A stretch of 32,447 nt of DNA from an uncultured beta proteobacterium (GCA_903845935.1 CAIMZI010000076.1:1-32447), one strand, 5' to 3'. Positions 1-8,083 are shown, counted from the stretch's first letter. Numbers and translations are program-made. The notes: generated by a model from the sequence alone, not told the origin.

Positions 1-1136
1 ATGCCGGATTCCGCCAGAATGCCGGTCACCTTGGCCAGCACGCCAGCCTGATCGGCCACGCGCAGGCGCAGGTAGTAGCTGGTCACCACCTGGGCCATGG
101 GCAGGATGGGGGTGTCGCACATGGCGCCGGGCTGGAAGGCCAGATGCGGCACGCGGTGGGCCGCATCGGCGGTATGCAGGCGGGTGATGTCGACCAGGTC
201 GGCAATCACGGCGCTCGCCGTCGGCTCGGCACCGGCTCCCTTGCCGTAGTACAGCGTGGTGCCCACGGCATCGCCCTGCACCATCACCGCATTCATGGCA
301 CCTTCGACATTGGCAATCAGGCGCTTGCTTGGAACCAGGCTGGGGTGCACGCGCAGCTCAATGCCTTCCGGGCGACGCTTAGCAATGCCCAAGAGCTTGA
401 TGCGGTAGCCAAGTTGTTCAGCGTATTTGATGTCCTGGCTGGAGAGCTTGGTAATGCCCTCGACATAGGCCTTATCAAACTGCACCGGCACGCCAAAGGC
501 GATGGCCGACATGATGGTGGCCTTGTGGGCGGCGTCTATACCCTCGATGTCAAAGGTGGGATCGGCCTCGGCGTATCCCAGGCGTTGCGCTTCTTTCAGC
601 ACCACGGCAAAGTCCAGGCCCTTGGAGCGCATCTCGGACAGGATGAAGTTGGTGGTTCCGTTGATGATGCCGGCGATCCACTCGATGCGGTTGGCGGTCA
701 GGCCTTCGCGCAAAGCCTTGATGATGGGAATGCCACCGGCCACGGCCGCTTCAAACGCCACCATCACGCCCTTGGCGGATGCGGCGGCGAAAATCTCGGT
801 GCCGTGCACGGCCAGCAAGGCCTTGTTGGCGGTGACCACATGTTTGCCAGCAGCGATGGCTTCGAGCACCAGGGTCTTGGCAATGCCGTAGCCGCCAATC
901 AGCTCGATGACGATGTCAATGTCCGGATTGGCAATGATTTCGCGGGCATCGTTTACCACCTGCACATCGGGGCCGACCACGGCGCGGGCGCGCGCCTCGT
1001 CCAGGTCTGCCACCATGGTGATCTCAATGCCACGGCCGGCACGGCGTTGAATCTCTTGCTGGTTGCGCTTGAGCACGTTGAAGGTGCCGCTGCCCACTAC
1101 GCCAATGCCCAAAAGGCCTACTTGAATCGGTTTCAT
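1..1136 (-). CDS. hom: Homoserine dehydrogenase, C-terminus cut by window edge
   Basis: Reduces aspartate semialdehyde to homoserine with NAD(P)H, the branch point to threonine and methionine. I translated the minus strand from ATG at 1136. It opens MKPIQVGLLGIGVVGSGTF, a Rossmann dinucleotide fold, followed by VTANKALL and a central catalytic/substrate region containing GIINGTTNFIL. The last visible residues (RVADQAGVLAKVTGILAES) are the start of a C-terminal ACT domain, which usually mediates feedback by threonine. About 378 codons are present; relatives are around 430-440 residues, so roughly the last 60 are outside the window. It lies 63 bp downstream of alaA on the same strand, probably in one transcript; in related genomes threonine synthase often follows. 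No strong ribosome binding site is visible before the ATG. Identity is confident. Confidence 0.95.
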   Translation of the reverse strand, partial: MKPIQVGLLGIGVVGSGTFNVLKRNQQEIQRRAGRGIEITMVADLDEARARAVVGPDVQVVNDAREIIANPDIDIVIELIGGYGIAKTLVLEAIAAGKHVVTANKALLAVHGTEIFAAASAKGVMVAFEAAVAGGIPIIKALREGLTANRIEWIAGIINGTTNFILSEMRSKGLDFAVVLKEAQRLGYAEADPTFDIEGIDAAHKATIMSAIAFGVPVQFDKAYVEGITKLSSQDIKYAEQLGYRIKLLGIAKRRPEGIELRVHPSLVPSKRLIANVEGAMNAVMVQGDAVGTTLYYGKGAGAEPTASAVIADLVDITRLHTADAAHRVPHLAFQPGAMCDTPILPMAQVVTSYYLRLRVADQAGVLAKVTGILAESG

Positions 1137-1199
1137 ATCGTTTTTAGGTTAAAGAGTTCTGTGCCCGCTGTTTGCTCGCGGGCCGAAAATAAAGTGGAT

Positions 1200-2426
1200 T
1201 TAGTTGCCGTGACGTTTGCGGTAGATTTCAAGAAACTTGGCAACCCGGCCTATGGCCTCGCGCAAGTCGTCCTCATGGGGCAAGAACACGATGCGGAAAT
1301 GGTCCGGCGTATCCCAATTAAAGCCGGTGCCCTGCACCAGCATCACGCGGGTTTCCTGCAGCAGCTCCATAAAGAAATTCTGGTCATCCGTGATCGGATA
1401 AATCACCGGGTCGAGCCTGGGGAACATGTATAGCGCCGCACTGGGCTTGACGCAAGTGACGCCGGGAATGGCGGTGATCAGGTCATAGGCCAGGTCGCGC
1501 TGGCGGCGCAGGCGCCCGCCTTCGCAGACCAACTCGTTGATGCTCTGGTGGCCACCCAAGGCGGTCTGAATGGCCCACTGGCCCGGCACATTGGCGCACA
1601 GACGCATGTTGGAGAGCATGTTCAGGCCCTCGATGTAATCGCTGGCGCTGCGCTTGTCACCCGACACCACCAACCAACCGGCGCGATAACCACAGGAGCG
1701 GTAGCTCTTGGAGAGCGAGTTGAAGGTCAGGGTCAGCACGTCTTCGCTGAGCGATGCGATCGGTGTGTGCCGGGCGCCGTCGTACAGCACCTTGTCGTAG
1801 ACCTCGTCGGCAAAGATCACCAGACCAAACTCACGGGCGATTTCCACAATCGACATCAGCAGCGCGTCGGAATAGAGCGCGCCGGTCGGGTTGTTGGGGT
1901 TAATCACCACGATGCCCTTGGTGTGCGGTGTGATCTTGGAGCGTATGTCCTTGAGATCGGGCATCCAGCCGTTGGACTCGTCACAGCGGTAGTGCACCGG
2001 CGTACCACCCGACAGGCTGGCCGCAGCCGTCCACAGAGGATAGTCGGGCATGGGCAGCAGCAATTCATCGCCATCATCGAGCAGGCCGTTGGTGGCCATG
2101 ACGATCAGCTCGGAGGCACCGTTGCCCAAATAGATATCGTCCAGCGTCACGCCCAGAATGCCCTGCTTTTGGGTTTCGTGCATCACCGCCTTGCGCGCCG
2201 CAAAAATGCCCTTGCTGTCGGAGTAGCCCGCCGAATTGGGCAGGTTGCGAATCATGTCCTGCTGAATTTCTTCAGGCGCATCAAAGCCAAATACCGCCAG
2301 ATTGCCGATATTGAGCTTGATGATTTTCTGGCCTTCCTCCTCCATCTGACGCGCACGGTCCATGATGGGGCCGCGGATGTCGTAGCAGACGTTGGCCAGC
2401 TTGGCTGATTTTCTAATGGTTCTCAC
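1200..2426 (-). CDS. alaA: Alanine transaminase AlaA-type, PLP-dependent
   Basis: Fold-type I aminotransferase making alanine from pyruvate and glutamate. The protein tracks E. coli AlaA along its whole length: NVCYDIRGP near the N-terminus, YLGNGASELI, MPDYPLWTAA, VVINPNNPTGALYS, FADEVYDKVLYD, and the PLP-lysine segment FNSLSKSYRSCGYRAGW, ending with the substrate-arginine region DHFRIVFLP. The start needs care. The longest frame begins with GTG at 2432, but a GGAG motif sits 5 nt before a second in-frame GTG at 2426, so I prefer 2426 (408 aa; E. coli AlaA is 405). It is transcribed away from the Mth938-like gene and towards hom. The family has close paralogues (YfbQ, AlaC), so the alanine assignment is by similarity. 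Confidence 0.9.
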   Translation of the reverse strand: MRTIRKSAKLANVCYDIRGPIMDRARQMEEEGQKIIKLNIGNLAVFGFDAPEEIQQDMIRNLPNSAGYSDSKGIFAARKAVMHETQKQGILGVTLDDIYLGNGASELIVMATNGLLDDGDELLLPMPDYPLWTAAASLSGGTPVHYRCDESNGWMPDLKDIRSKITPHTKGIVVINPNNPTGALYSDALLMSIVEIAREFGLVIFADEVYDKVLYDGARHTPIASLSEDVLTLTFNSLSKSYRSCGYRAGWLVVSGDKRSASDYIEGLNMLSNMRLCANVPGQWAIQTALGGHQSINELVCEGGRLRRQRDLAYDLITAIPGVTCVKPSAALYMFPRLDPVIYPITDDQNFFMELLQETRVMLVQGTGFNWDTPDHFRIVFLPHEDDLREAIGRVAKFLEIYRKRHGN

Positions 2427-2546
2427 AGTCACTCCAACAGGGTTATCGGGGCTAAACCTATAATTTGACCACAGTTAGCCCCCGTGTAGCGGCAAGGCTT
2501 CAGACCCTGCGGACTTCCAATTCCCCATTCGTTCCCCATTAGCACC

Positions 2547-2912
2547 ATGAAACTCCAGCCCGACGCCACCAACGGCCCCACGATCACCGGATATGGAGCG
2601 GGCTGGGTGGACGTCAACGGCCAAAAATTCAGCAGCCATCTGATGGTCAATGCACAGAGTGGCGCCAGCCTGTGGACCTGCCCTGGTTTCGAGTCCCTCT
2701 TGCCCGAGCACTTTGATCTGTTTGCCGACATGCAGCCGGAGCTGATCATTTTTGGCAGCGGTGAGCGCATCCGCTTCCCCCATCCCAGCTGTTTGCAAAA
2801 CCTCTACGCCAGACGTATCGGGGTGGAAACCATGGACACTTTTGCTGCCTGCCGCACCTTTAATTTTCTAGCGGGCGAAGGCAGAAGGGTGATTGCCGCG
2901 CTGCTGCTATGA
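2547..2912 (+). CDS. Mth938-like domain protein (DUF498/NDUFAF3 family)
   Basis: Small 121-residue protein of the Mth938-like family, which also contains the mitochondrial complex I assembly factor NDUFAF3. Visible family features are the N-terminal ITGYGAGWVDVNGQKFSSHL strand region, the central PELIIFGSGERIRFPHP core and the C-terminal DTFAACRTFNFLAGEGRRV segment with its TFNFL motif. It has no signal peptide or membrane segment and should be cytoplasmic. The bacterial function is not established; a role in complex I assembly is only by analogy. The ATG at 2547 lacks an obvious Shine-Dalgarno sequence. It diverges from alaA across a 120-bp gap and precedes bcp on the same strand with a 134-bp gap. 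Confidence 0.85.
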   Translation: MKLQPDATNGPTITGYGAGWVDVNGQKFSSHLMVNAQSGASLWTCPGFESLLPEHFDLFADMQPELIIFGSGERIRFPHPSCLQNLYARRIGVETMDTFAACRTFNFLAGEGRRVIAALLL

Positions 2913-3011
2913 GGGGCACGAAGGCGCTCGCCGGAGCCGGTGTCTGTTTCAGAGTAAAATCCTGGGTTGCGGTCGAGGGAAAATAGCGCCGCGACGCTAA
3001 ACGCCCTCACC

Positions 3012-3040
3012 TTGACTGACACCTGCACGCGAGACATTTA
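3012..3040 (+). promoter_or_regulatory. Candidate promoter just before the peroxiredoxin gene
   Basis: TTGACT (3012-3017) and CATTTA (3035-3040) are separated by 17 bp. The predicted transcription start falls on or next to the A of the bcp ATG at 3047, which would give a leaderless mRNA. The -35 is good and the -10 is mediocre, so this is a candidate only. Confidence 0.35.
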
Positions 3041-3046
3041 TACCCT

Positions 3047-3526
3047 ATGGCGATTGTTGTCAATAAACCCCTCCCTGAGTTCGAAGCAAATGCCACCGGC
3101 GGCATCAAGGTGACCAACACCTCCAACAACGGCAGAACCATGGTGCTGTACTTTTACCCGAAGGACAATACCCCTGGTTGCACGACAGAAGCGATGCAAT
3201 TCCGTGACAAGTACAAAGACTTTGTCAAGGCCGGGGCCACCGTGTTCGGCGTTTCCCGCGACAACATGAAGTCCCACGACGAGTTCAAGGCCAAGCTGGA
3301 ACTGCCGTTCGAACTGATTGCTGATACCGAAGAAAAAATGTGCCACATGTTCGGCGTGGTCAAGAACAAGATCATGTACGGAAAAAAGGTCAAGGGCATT
3401 GAGCGCAGCACCTTCCTGGTGGGCGCAGACGGCCTGCTCAAGGAAGAATGGCGCGGACTGAAAGTACCTGGCCATGTGGACGAGGTGCTCAAGTCGGTCA
3501 AGATCCTGAACAAGAAAGCCGCCTGA
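3047..3526 (+). CDS. bcp: Thiol peroxidase, Bcp/PrxQ-type peroxiredoxin
   Basis: Cytoplasmic peroxiredoxin that reduces hydrogen peroxide and organic hydroperoxides, normally recycled by thioredoxin. The 159-aa protein has the thioredoxin fold, with the peroxidatic cysteine C45 in YPKDNTPGCTTEA, the TVFGVSRD strand and the GIERSTFLVGADG region. In E. coli Bcp the resolving cysteine is five residues after the peroxidatic one (C45/C50). Here residue 50 is methionine, and the only other cysteine is C99 in EEKMCHMFGV. The enzyme is therefore either a 1-Cys type or resolves through C99, as in PrxQ members whose second cysteine lies in a later helix. It is followed after about 85 bp by a strong hairpin terminator and then phoH. 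Confidence 0.92.
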   Translation: MAIVVNKPLPEFEANATGGIKVTNTSNNGRTMVLYFYPKDNTPGCTTEAMQFRDKYKDFVKAGATVFGVSRDNMKSHDEFKAKLELPFELIADTEEKMCHMFGVVKNKIMYGKKVKGIERSTFLVGADGLLKEEWRGLKVPGHVDEVLKSVKILNKKAA

Positions 3527-3609
3527 GTTTGTTTGGACACATGCGCTGGTGTCACCCAGCTTATGCATAATGGGCACATGCCGTTGACTCTCACGACCGC
3601 GTTTGTTAG

Positions 3610-3647
3610 AAAAAGCCACCTGGGCTCAAGGTGGCTTTTTTGCTTTT
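3610..3647 (+). terminator. Rho-independent terminator after bcp
   Basis: GCCACC (3615-3620) pairs with GGTGGC (3630-3635). Flanking A and T runs extend the stem, the loop is about 9 nt, and a T-rich tract follows. The A run on the left also makes it plausible on the other strand. It separates bcp from phoH. Confidence 0.8.
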
Positions 3648-3691
3648 ACGGCATCGTTTTTTCATAAACCATTCTTCACGAGCCACCCTAC

Positions 3692-5344
3692 ATGCCCCTG
3701 CCTCCTGCCCCCTCCAAGCGCGCCGACCGCCTGACCGCCAAGGCTTTTGATGCCCCTGCGCGCAGCCATCGGCCACCACGCAAAGCCCAGAGCGTGGCGC
3801 CCGTGTCGAGCAGCGTCGCAGCCGAGATCCCGTTGGCCAAGGCCCCAGCCTCCTTTCTGCCCCAGCTGGCTGCCCTGGAATCCGCGCCCAAGGCAGCGCC
3901 AGCGGTCGCCATCAAACCCGCTGGCGCCAGCCGACGGAGCAAACGCGTACATACCGGTCCGACCAAGCTGTTTGTGCTCGACACCAATGTGCTGATGCAC
4001 GACCCGATGTGTCTGTTCCGCTTTGAAGAACACGACATCTACCTGCCCATGATCGTGCTCGAAGAGCTCGACGGCCACAAAAAGGGCATGACGGAAGTGG
4101 CCCGCAATGCGCGCCAGACCAGCCGCACCCTGGACGCCTTGGCCGGCACACCGGGCGCCGACATCACGGCCGGTTTCCAGCTGGCCAGCACCGGCCACCG
4201 CGATGCGCGCGGCAAGCTGCTGTTCCAGACCCAGCCGCTGGACTACGCTCTGCCCACCAGCCTGCCCCAGGGCAAGGCGGACAACCAGATCCTGGGCGTG
4301 GTAGCGGCCCTGAGCAAGCAATTTGCCCCGCGCGAAGTGGTGCTGGTGTCCAAGGACATCAATATGCGCGTCAAGGCCAGGGCCCTGGGCCTGGCCACCG
4401 ACGACTACCAGAACGATAAGACGCTGGAAGACGGCGACCTGCTGTACTCCGGCAGTCTGGCCCTGCCCTCCGACTTCTGGGCCACGCACGGCCAGAGCGT
4501 GGAAAGCTGGCAGCAGGGTCAGCACACCTTTTACAAGGTGGACGGCCCCTCGGTGCCGGGCATGCTGATCAACCAGTTTGTGTATTTCGAGTCGCCCGGC
4601 GAGCCCAGCCTGTATGCCCGCGTCACCGAAATTCGCGGCACCACCGCCGTGCTCAAGACGCTCAAGGACTTCAACCATCTGAAAAATGCGGTCTGGGGTG
4701 TCACCACCCGCAACCGCGAGCAGAACTTCGCCATGAACCTGCTGACCGACCCTGAAGTGGACTTTGTCACTCTTACCGGAACGGCTGGCACCGGCAAGAC
4801 CTTGATGGCCCTGGCCGCGGGCCTGACCCAGGTGCTGGACGACAGGCGCTATACGGAGATCATCGTCACCCGTGCCACCGTCAGCGTCGGTGAGGACATC
4901 GGTTTTCTGCCTGGCACCGAGGAAGAAAAGATGGGCCCGTGGATGGGTGCGCTGGACGACAACCTGGAGGTGCTGGGCAAGACCGACACCAGCGCCGGTG
5001 AGTGGGGCCGCGCCGCCACCAACGAGCTGATCCGCAGCCGCATCAAAATCAAGAGCATGAACTTCATGCGCGGACGCACCTTCCTCAACAAGTACGTGAT
5101 CATCGACGAGGCGCAGAACCTGACGCCCAAGCAGATGAAGACCCTGATCACCCGCGCCGGCCCCGGCACCAAGATCATCTGCATGGGCAACCTGGCCCAG
5201 ATCGACACGCCCTACCTGACCGAAGGTTCTTCTGGCCTGACCTTTGCCGTGGACCGCTTCAAGGGCTGGCCACATGGCGGTCATATCACCCTGGCGCGCG
5301 GTGAACGCTCCAGGCTGGCAGACTTTGCCAGCGAAGTTCTGTAG
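3692..5344 (+). CDS. phoH: PhoH family protein: PIN domain fused to PhoH ATPase
   Basis: 550-aa two-domain protein of the PhoH2-type family, predicted to couple an RNA-cutting PIN domain to an ATPase/helicase-like domain. Residues 1-90 are Ala/Pro/Lys-rich and probably disordered. The PIN domain starts with KLFVLDTNVLMHDP (D97) and continues through EELDGHKKG and LVSKDINMRVKA (about residues 92-230). The PhoH ATPase has Walker A GTAGTGKT at 363-370 and Walker B VIIDEAQN around 469-476. The first ATG at 3692 is used because the next in-frame methionine (residue 103) is already inside the PIN domain. No ribosome binding site stands out. It converges with dnaB across only 18 bp. Substrates and physiological role are unknown here; in mycobacterial PhoH2 the architecture acts as an RNA helicase/RNase. 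Confidence 0.9.
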   Translation: MPLPPAPSKRADRLTAKAFDAPARSHRPPRKAQSVAPVSSSVAAEIPLAKAPASFLPQLAALESAPKAAPAVAIKPAGASRRSKRVHTGPTKLFVLDTNVLMHDPMCLFRFEEHDIYLPMIVLEELDGHKKGMTEVARNARQTSRTLDALAGTPGADITAGFQLASTGHRDARGKLLFQTQPLDYALPTSLPQGKADNQILGVVAALSKQFAPREVVLVSKDINMRVKARALGLATDDYQNDKTLEDGDLLYSGSLALPSDFWATHGQSVESWQQGQHTFYKVDGPSVPGMLINQFVYFESPGEPSLYARVTEIRGTTAVLKTLKDFNHLKNAVWGVTTRNREQNFAMNLLTDPEVDFVTLTGTAGTGKTLMALAAGLTQVLDDRRYTEIIVTRATVSVGEDIGFLPGTEEEKMGPWMGALDDNLEVLGKTDTSAGEWGRAATNELIRSRIKIKSMNFMRGRTFLNKYVIIDEAQNLTPKQMKTLITRAGPGTKIICMGNLAQIDTPYLTEGSSGLTFAVDRFKGWPHGGHITLARGERSRLADFASEVL

Positions 5345-5362
5345 CCGGAGCGTGGGGGCTTT

Positions 5363-6769
5363 TCAGTAGTCCCCAGAGCCGCCGCTGGCCAGGTTTTCGA
5401 ACTTGGTGATATTGCGCAAAAAGGCGAGCTTGACGGTCCCGGTGGGGCCGTTTCGCTGTTTGGCGATGATCACCTCGGCCACACCCGGCTCCTTGCAGGC
5501 TTCCTTGGTGTAGTACTCGTCGCGGTAAATAAACATGATGATGTCGGCATCCTGCTCGATGGCGCCCGATTCGCGCAGGTCGCTCATCATCGGGCGCTTG
5601 TCGGGGCGCTGCTCCACGCTGCGGTTGAGCTGCGACAGGGCAATCACCGGGCATTTGAGCTCACGCGCCAGCATCTTCAGACCCCGCGAAATTTCGCCCA
5701 GCTCGGTCGCGCGGTTCTCGCCGTCGCTGCCGCCATTGCCGCTCATCAGCTGCAGGTAATCGACGACGATCAGCCCGAGCTGGCCGTACTGGCGTGACAG
5801 GCGCCGGGCATTGGCCCGCACCTCGCTGGAGTTCAGGCCCGGGCTCTCATCGATGTGCAGGGAGATGGTGCGCAAGCGCTCAATCGCCTCCGTCAAGCGC
5901 GGCCACTCTTCATCGGTCAGCCGTCCGGTGCGCAAATGGCCCTGGTCGATACGGCCAATCGAGCCGACGATACGCACGGCCAACTGCGCCGCGCCCATTT
6001 CCATGGAAAACACCGCCACCGGCAGGCCTTCGTTCAGGGCCACGTTTTCGGCAATATTGATGGCCAGGGCGGTTTTGCCCATCGAGGGTCTTGCCGCCAA
6101 AACAATCAAATCCCCTGCCTGCAGACCGGCGGTCATGCGGTCAAAGTCTATGAATCCGGTGCGCACTCCGGTCACATCGTTGGGGTTGTCCGCCATCTCC
6201 TGGACCCGGTCCAGCAGATTGACCACCAGCGTGTCCATGGCCTGGAAGCCCTGCTTGTTGCGCTTGCCCTGCTCGCCGATGTTGAAGATCTTCTGCTCGG
6301 ACTCGTCGACGATTTGCGACACCGCCCGGCCCTTGGGATTGAAGGCATTGGTGGCAATTTCGTCGCTGGCGCTGACCAGTTTGCGCAGGATGGAGCGGTC
6401 GCGCACGATCTCCGCGTAGCGGCGGATATTGCTGGCGCTGGGCACATACTGGGCCAGCGAGTTCAGATAGGCCAGGCCACCGATCTCCTCGGCCTTGCCC
6501 TGGCTTTGCAGATGTTCAAACACGGTGATCACGTCGGCCGGCTTGCTGGCGTTGACCAGCGCACCGATGGCGCTGTAAATCAGCTTGTGCTCATAGCGGT
6601 AGAAGTCGCTGTCGACCAGCACATCGCCGACCCGGTCCCAGGCATGGTTGTCCAGCAACAGACCACCCAGCACGCTGGACTCGCCCTCGATCGAGTGCGG
6701 CGGAATGCGAAGTTGGGCAATTTGGCGGTCTTGCCCGTATTCATCATAGGGTGTGTTGACGGCTGACAT
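5363..6769 (-). CDS. dnaB: Replicative DNA helicase DnaB
   Basis: Hexameric 5'-3' helicase that unwinds DNA at the replication fork. The 468-aa protein has the N-terminal DnaG-interacting domain (PPHSIEGESSVLGGLL, about 23-120), a linker, and the RecA-like core with Walker A ARPSMGKT (226-233), Walker B IVVDYLQLMSG (334-344), the LSQLNRSVEQR motif and the terminal VKLAFLRNITKFENL segment. Length and motifs are normal, and no intein is present. The ATG at 6769 is preceded by AAGGAAC at a suitable distance. Its upstream region carries a cluster of DnaA-box-like sequences, and the ribosomal protein operon lies further upstream on the same strand behind a terminator. Confidence 0.98.
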   Translation of the reverse strand: MSAVNTPYDEYGQDRQIAQLRIPPHSIEGESSVLGGLLLDNHAWDRVGDVLVDSDFYRYEHKLIYSAIGALVNASKPADVITVFEHLQSQGKAEEIGGLAYLNSLAQYVPSASNIRRYAEIVRDRSILRKLVSASDEIATNAFNPKGRAVSQIVDESEQKIFNIGEQGKRNKQGFQAMDTLVVNLLDRVQEMADNPNDVTGVRTGFIDFDRMTAGLQAGDLIVLAARPSMGKTALAINIAENVALNEGLPVAVFSMEMGAAQLAVRIVGSIGRIDQGHLRTGRLTDEEWPRLTEAIERLRTISLHIDESPGLNSSEVRANARRLSRQYGQLGLIVVDYLQLMSGNGGSDGENRATELGEISRGLKMLARELKCPVIALSQLNRSVEQRPDKRPMMSDLRESGAIEQDADIIMFIYRDEYYTKEACKEPGVAEVIIAKQRNGPTGTVKLAFLRNITKFENLASGGSGDY

Positions 6770-6831
6770 GGGTGTTCCTTTGTGGCCTTCATGCTACGTC
6801 GCCGGGCCCGTTCCGTCGAGGGCAAAGCCTG

Positions 6832-6861
6832 GGTATATGTAGGCGTGAAAACTGTGCACAA
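6832..6861 (-). promoter_or_regulatory. Candidate dnaB promoter overlapping a DnaA-box-like repeat
   Basis: On the minus strand TTGTGC (6861-6856) and TATACC (6837-6832) are 18 bp apart. Transcription would start roughly 55-60 nt before the dnaB ATG. Both hexamers are imperfect. The -35 lies inside the proximal DnaA-box-like element, which would let a bound DnaA interfere. Confidence 0.35.
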
Positions 6862-6882
6862 GCTGTGCAAAGCTGTGGATAA
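6853..6882 (-). promoter_or_regulatory. Three phased DnaA-box-like 9-mers upstream of dnaB
   Basis: Reading the minus strand, 6882-6874 is TTATCCACA, a perfect match to the consensus DnaA box. 6872-6864 is CTTTGCACA (6/9) and 6861-6853 is TTGTGCACA (7/9). The starts are 10 and 11 bp apart, about one helical turn, so all three face the same side of the helix. They lie about 85-115 bp upstream of the dnaB start codon. Binding is inferred. Confidence 0.6.
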
Positions 6883-6896
6883 GCGACCCCACAATG

Positions 6897-6933
6897 ACAA
6901 AAGCCGCTGGGGACAAACCCGGCGGCTTTTTGT
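6897..6933 (-). terminator. Terminator of the rpsF-priB-rpsR-rplI operon
   Basis: GCCGC (6903-6907) and GCGGC (6922-6926) form a stem extended by A/T pairs, with a loop of about 14 nt. A T run follows on either strand. It lies 50 bp downstream of the rplI stop codon on the minus strand and insulates dnaB from the ribosomal operon. Confidence 0.7.
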
Positions 6934-6982
6934 GACGAACGGCCTGCGAACAGACCGGCTCGGTCAGACTTGACTTAGCAAC

Positions 6983-7435
6983 TTAGGCGGTTTCACCGTA
7001 CACGGATACGGTGATGTCCACCACCACATCGGTGTGCAATGCCACGCTCACGGTGCTGTCGCCAACCACCTTGATAGCGCCGTTGGGCATACGCACGTGG
7101 GCCTTGGCAACCTTGTAACCGTTCTTGGCCAACTCTTCGGCGATGTCCGAGTTGGTGACGGAACCGAACAAGCGGCCATCCACGCCCGCCTTTTGCGTCA
7201 GCTTGATGGTCGTGCCACCGAGCTTTTCGCCCAAGGCTTGCGACTCAGCCAGCTTGGCAGCGGCAGACTTTTCCAGTTCGGCGCGACGGGCTTCGAATTC
7301 TGCCTTGGCAGCTTCGGTAGCGCGGCGGGCACGGCCGGAAGGGATCAGGAAGTTACGTGCGTAACCATCTTTCACGCGGACGATTTCGCCCAGGTTACCG
7401 AGGTTGACGACCTTGTCGAGCAGAATAATTTGCAT
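6983..7435 (-). CDS. rplI: Large ribosomal subunit protein bL9
   Basis: bL9 binds 23S rRNA near the base of the L1 stalk and helps maintain reading frame. The 150-aa protein has the signature [19 protein letters not shown], then [16 protein letters not shown], a long connecting helix rich in Ala/Glu/Lys (about 43-75) and a C-terminal domain with [17 protein letters not shown]. Length is typical. AAGGAG is well placed before the ATG at 7435. It is the last gene of the rpsF-priB-rpsR-rplI cluster, 11 bp after rpsR. Confidence 0.98.
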   Translation of the reverse strand: MQIILLDKVVNLGNLGEIVRVKDGYARNFLIPSGRARRATEAAKAEFEARRAELEKSAAAKLAESQALGEKLGGTTIKLTQKAGVDGRLFGSVTNSDIAEELAKNGYKVAKAHVRMPNGAIKVVGDSTVSVALHTDVVVDITVSVYGETA

Positions 7436-7446
7436 GGGTCTACTCC

Positions 7447-7728
7447 TTAGATCTTGTGCTGGTCGCTATAAGGCAGCAGCGCGAGGAAACGCGCACGCTT
7501 GATAGCGGTATTGAGTTGGCGCTGGAAAATTGCGCGGGTGCCGGTCAGGCGTGCGGGAATGATCTTGCCGTTTTCGGCAATGAAGTCGCGCAGGGTGTCG
7601 ATGTCTTTGTAGTCAATCTCTTCGACGCCGGTCACGGTGAAGCGGCAAAAGCGCTTGCGCTTGAACAGCAGAGATTGGGTATTGCGCTTGGGGCGCTTGT
7701 CTTTATTGAAACGTTTTGGTCCGGGCAT
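7447..7728 (-). CDS. rpsR: Small ribosomal subunit protein bS18
   Basis: bS18 pairs with bS6 on the 30S platform. The 93-aa protein carries the family core [38 protein letters not shown] and [19 protein letters not shown]. The basic N-terminus fits rRNA contact. AAGGAG precedes the ATG at 7728. It lies 15 bp after priB and 11 bp before rplI. In other bacteria the bS6:bS18 complex represses its own operon through the mRNA leader, which makes the leader hairpins upstream of rpsF relevant. Confidence 0.98.
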   Translation of the reverse strand: MPGPKRFNKDKRPKRNTQSLLFKRKRFCRFTVTGVEEIDYKDIDTLRDFIAENGKIIPARLTGTRAIFQRQLNTAIKRARFLALLPYSDQHKI

Positions 7729-7743
7729 GATGGACTCCTTAAA

Positions 7744-8037
7744 TTAGTTTTGCAAAAAATCCTGAATATGAAAAACGACTGACTTTCCCTGTCGTGCATT
7801 GGCCAGAAAACCTTTGAAGTTCCAGTTGCTGCCGACGGCCTGTTGGGCAAGTCGGGCGGCTTCGGATCCAAAGGCAACTGCCTTGATCACCATCTTCACG
7901 GTTCTGATTCCACCGGCTTCCTGGATTTGCGACTCGTGTTCGAGTCTGCAGTTCAGGGCCGGTATGCCTGCCGGTGTGTAACGCATGGGTTCAACCTCTG
8001 CGATCACGGCGTTCAGTTCCAGGGAATTGGTTTGCAC
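7744..8037 (-). CDS. priB: Primosomal replication protein N (PriB)
   Basis: OB-fold single-stranded DNA-binding protein of the PriA-dependent replication restart primosome, encoded between rpsF and rpsR as in most beta- and gammaproteobacteria. The 97-aa protein shows the family pattern LELNAVIAEVEPMRYTPAGI, LNCRLEHES, and the C-terminal NWNFKGFLA and VVFHIQDF strands. The start is unusual. The only reasonable in-frame codon is GTG at 8037, and the AAGGAG motif ends on the first base of that GTG, so spacing is essentially zero. No in-frame ATG or TTG lies between it and the upstream stop. Family alignment from memory supports a start within a few codons of this position. Confidence 0.9.
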   Translation of the reverse strand: MQTNSLELNAVIAEVEPMRYTPAGIPALNCRLEHESQIQEAGGIRTVKMVIKAVAFGSEAARLAQQAVGSNWNFKGFLANARQGKSVVFHIQDFLQN

Positions 8038-8083
8038 TCCTTGTGGGGGAAAACTTAGCTTTTCAACAATCAGGCTTGATCAA

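Noticed and set aside
144..1433. 429-codon open frame on the plus strand
   Set aside because: It is antisense to hom and alaA, which have full family motifs on the minus strand. Its His/Gly/Gln-rich translation is typical of a shadow frame in high-GC DNA.
3662..5284. 540-codon open frame antisense to phoH
   Set aside because: The plus strand encodes a PIN-PhoH protein with Walker motifs; the antisense product has no recognisable domain and is low complexity.
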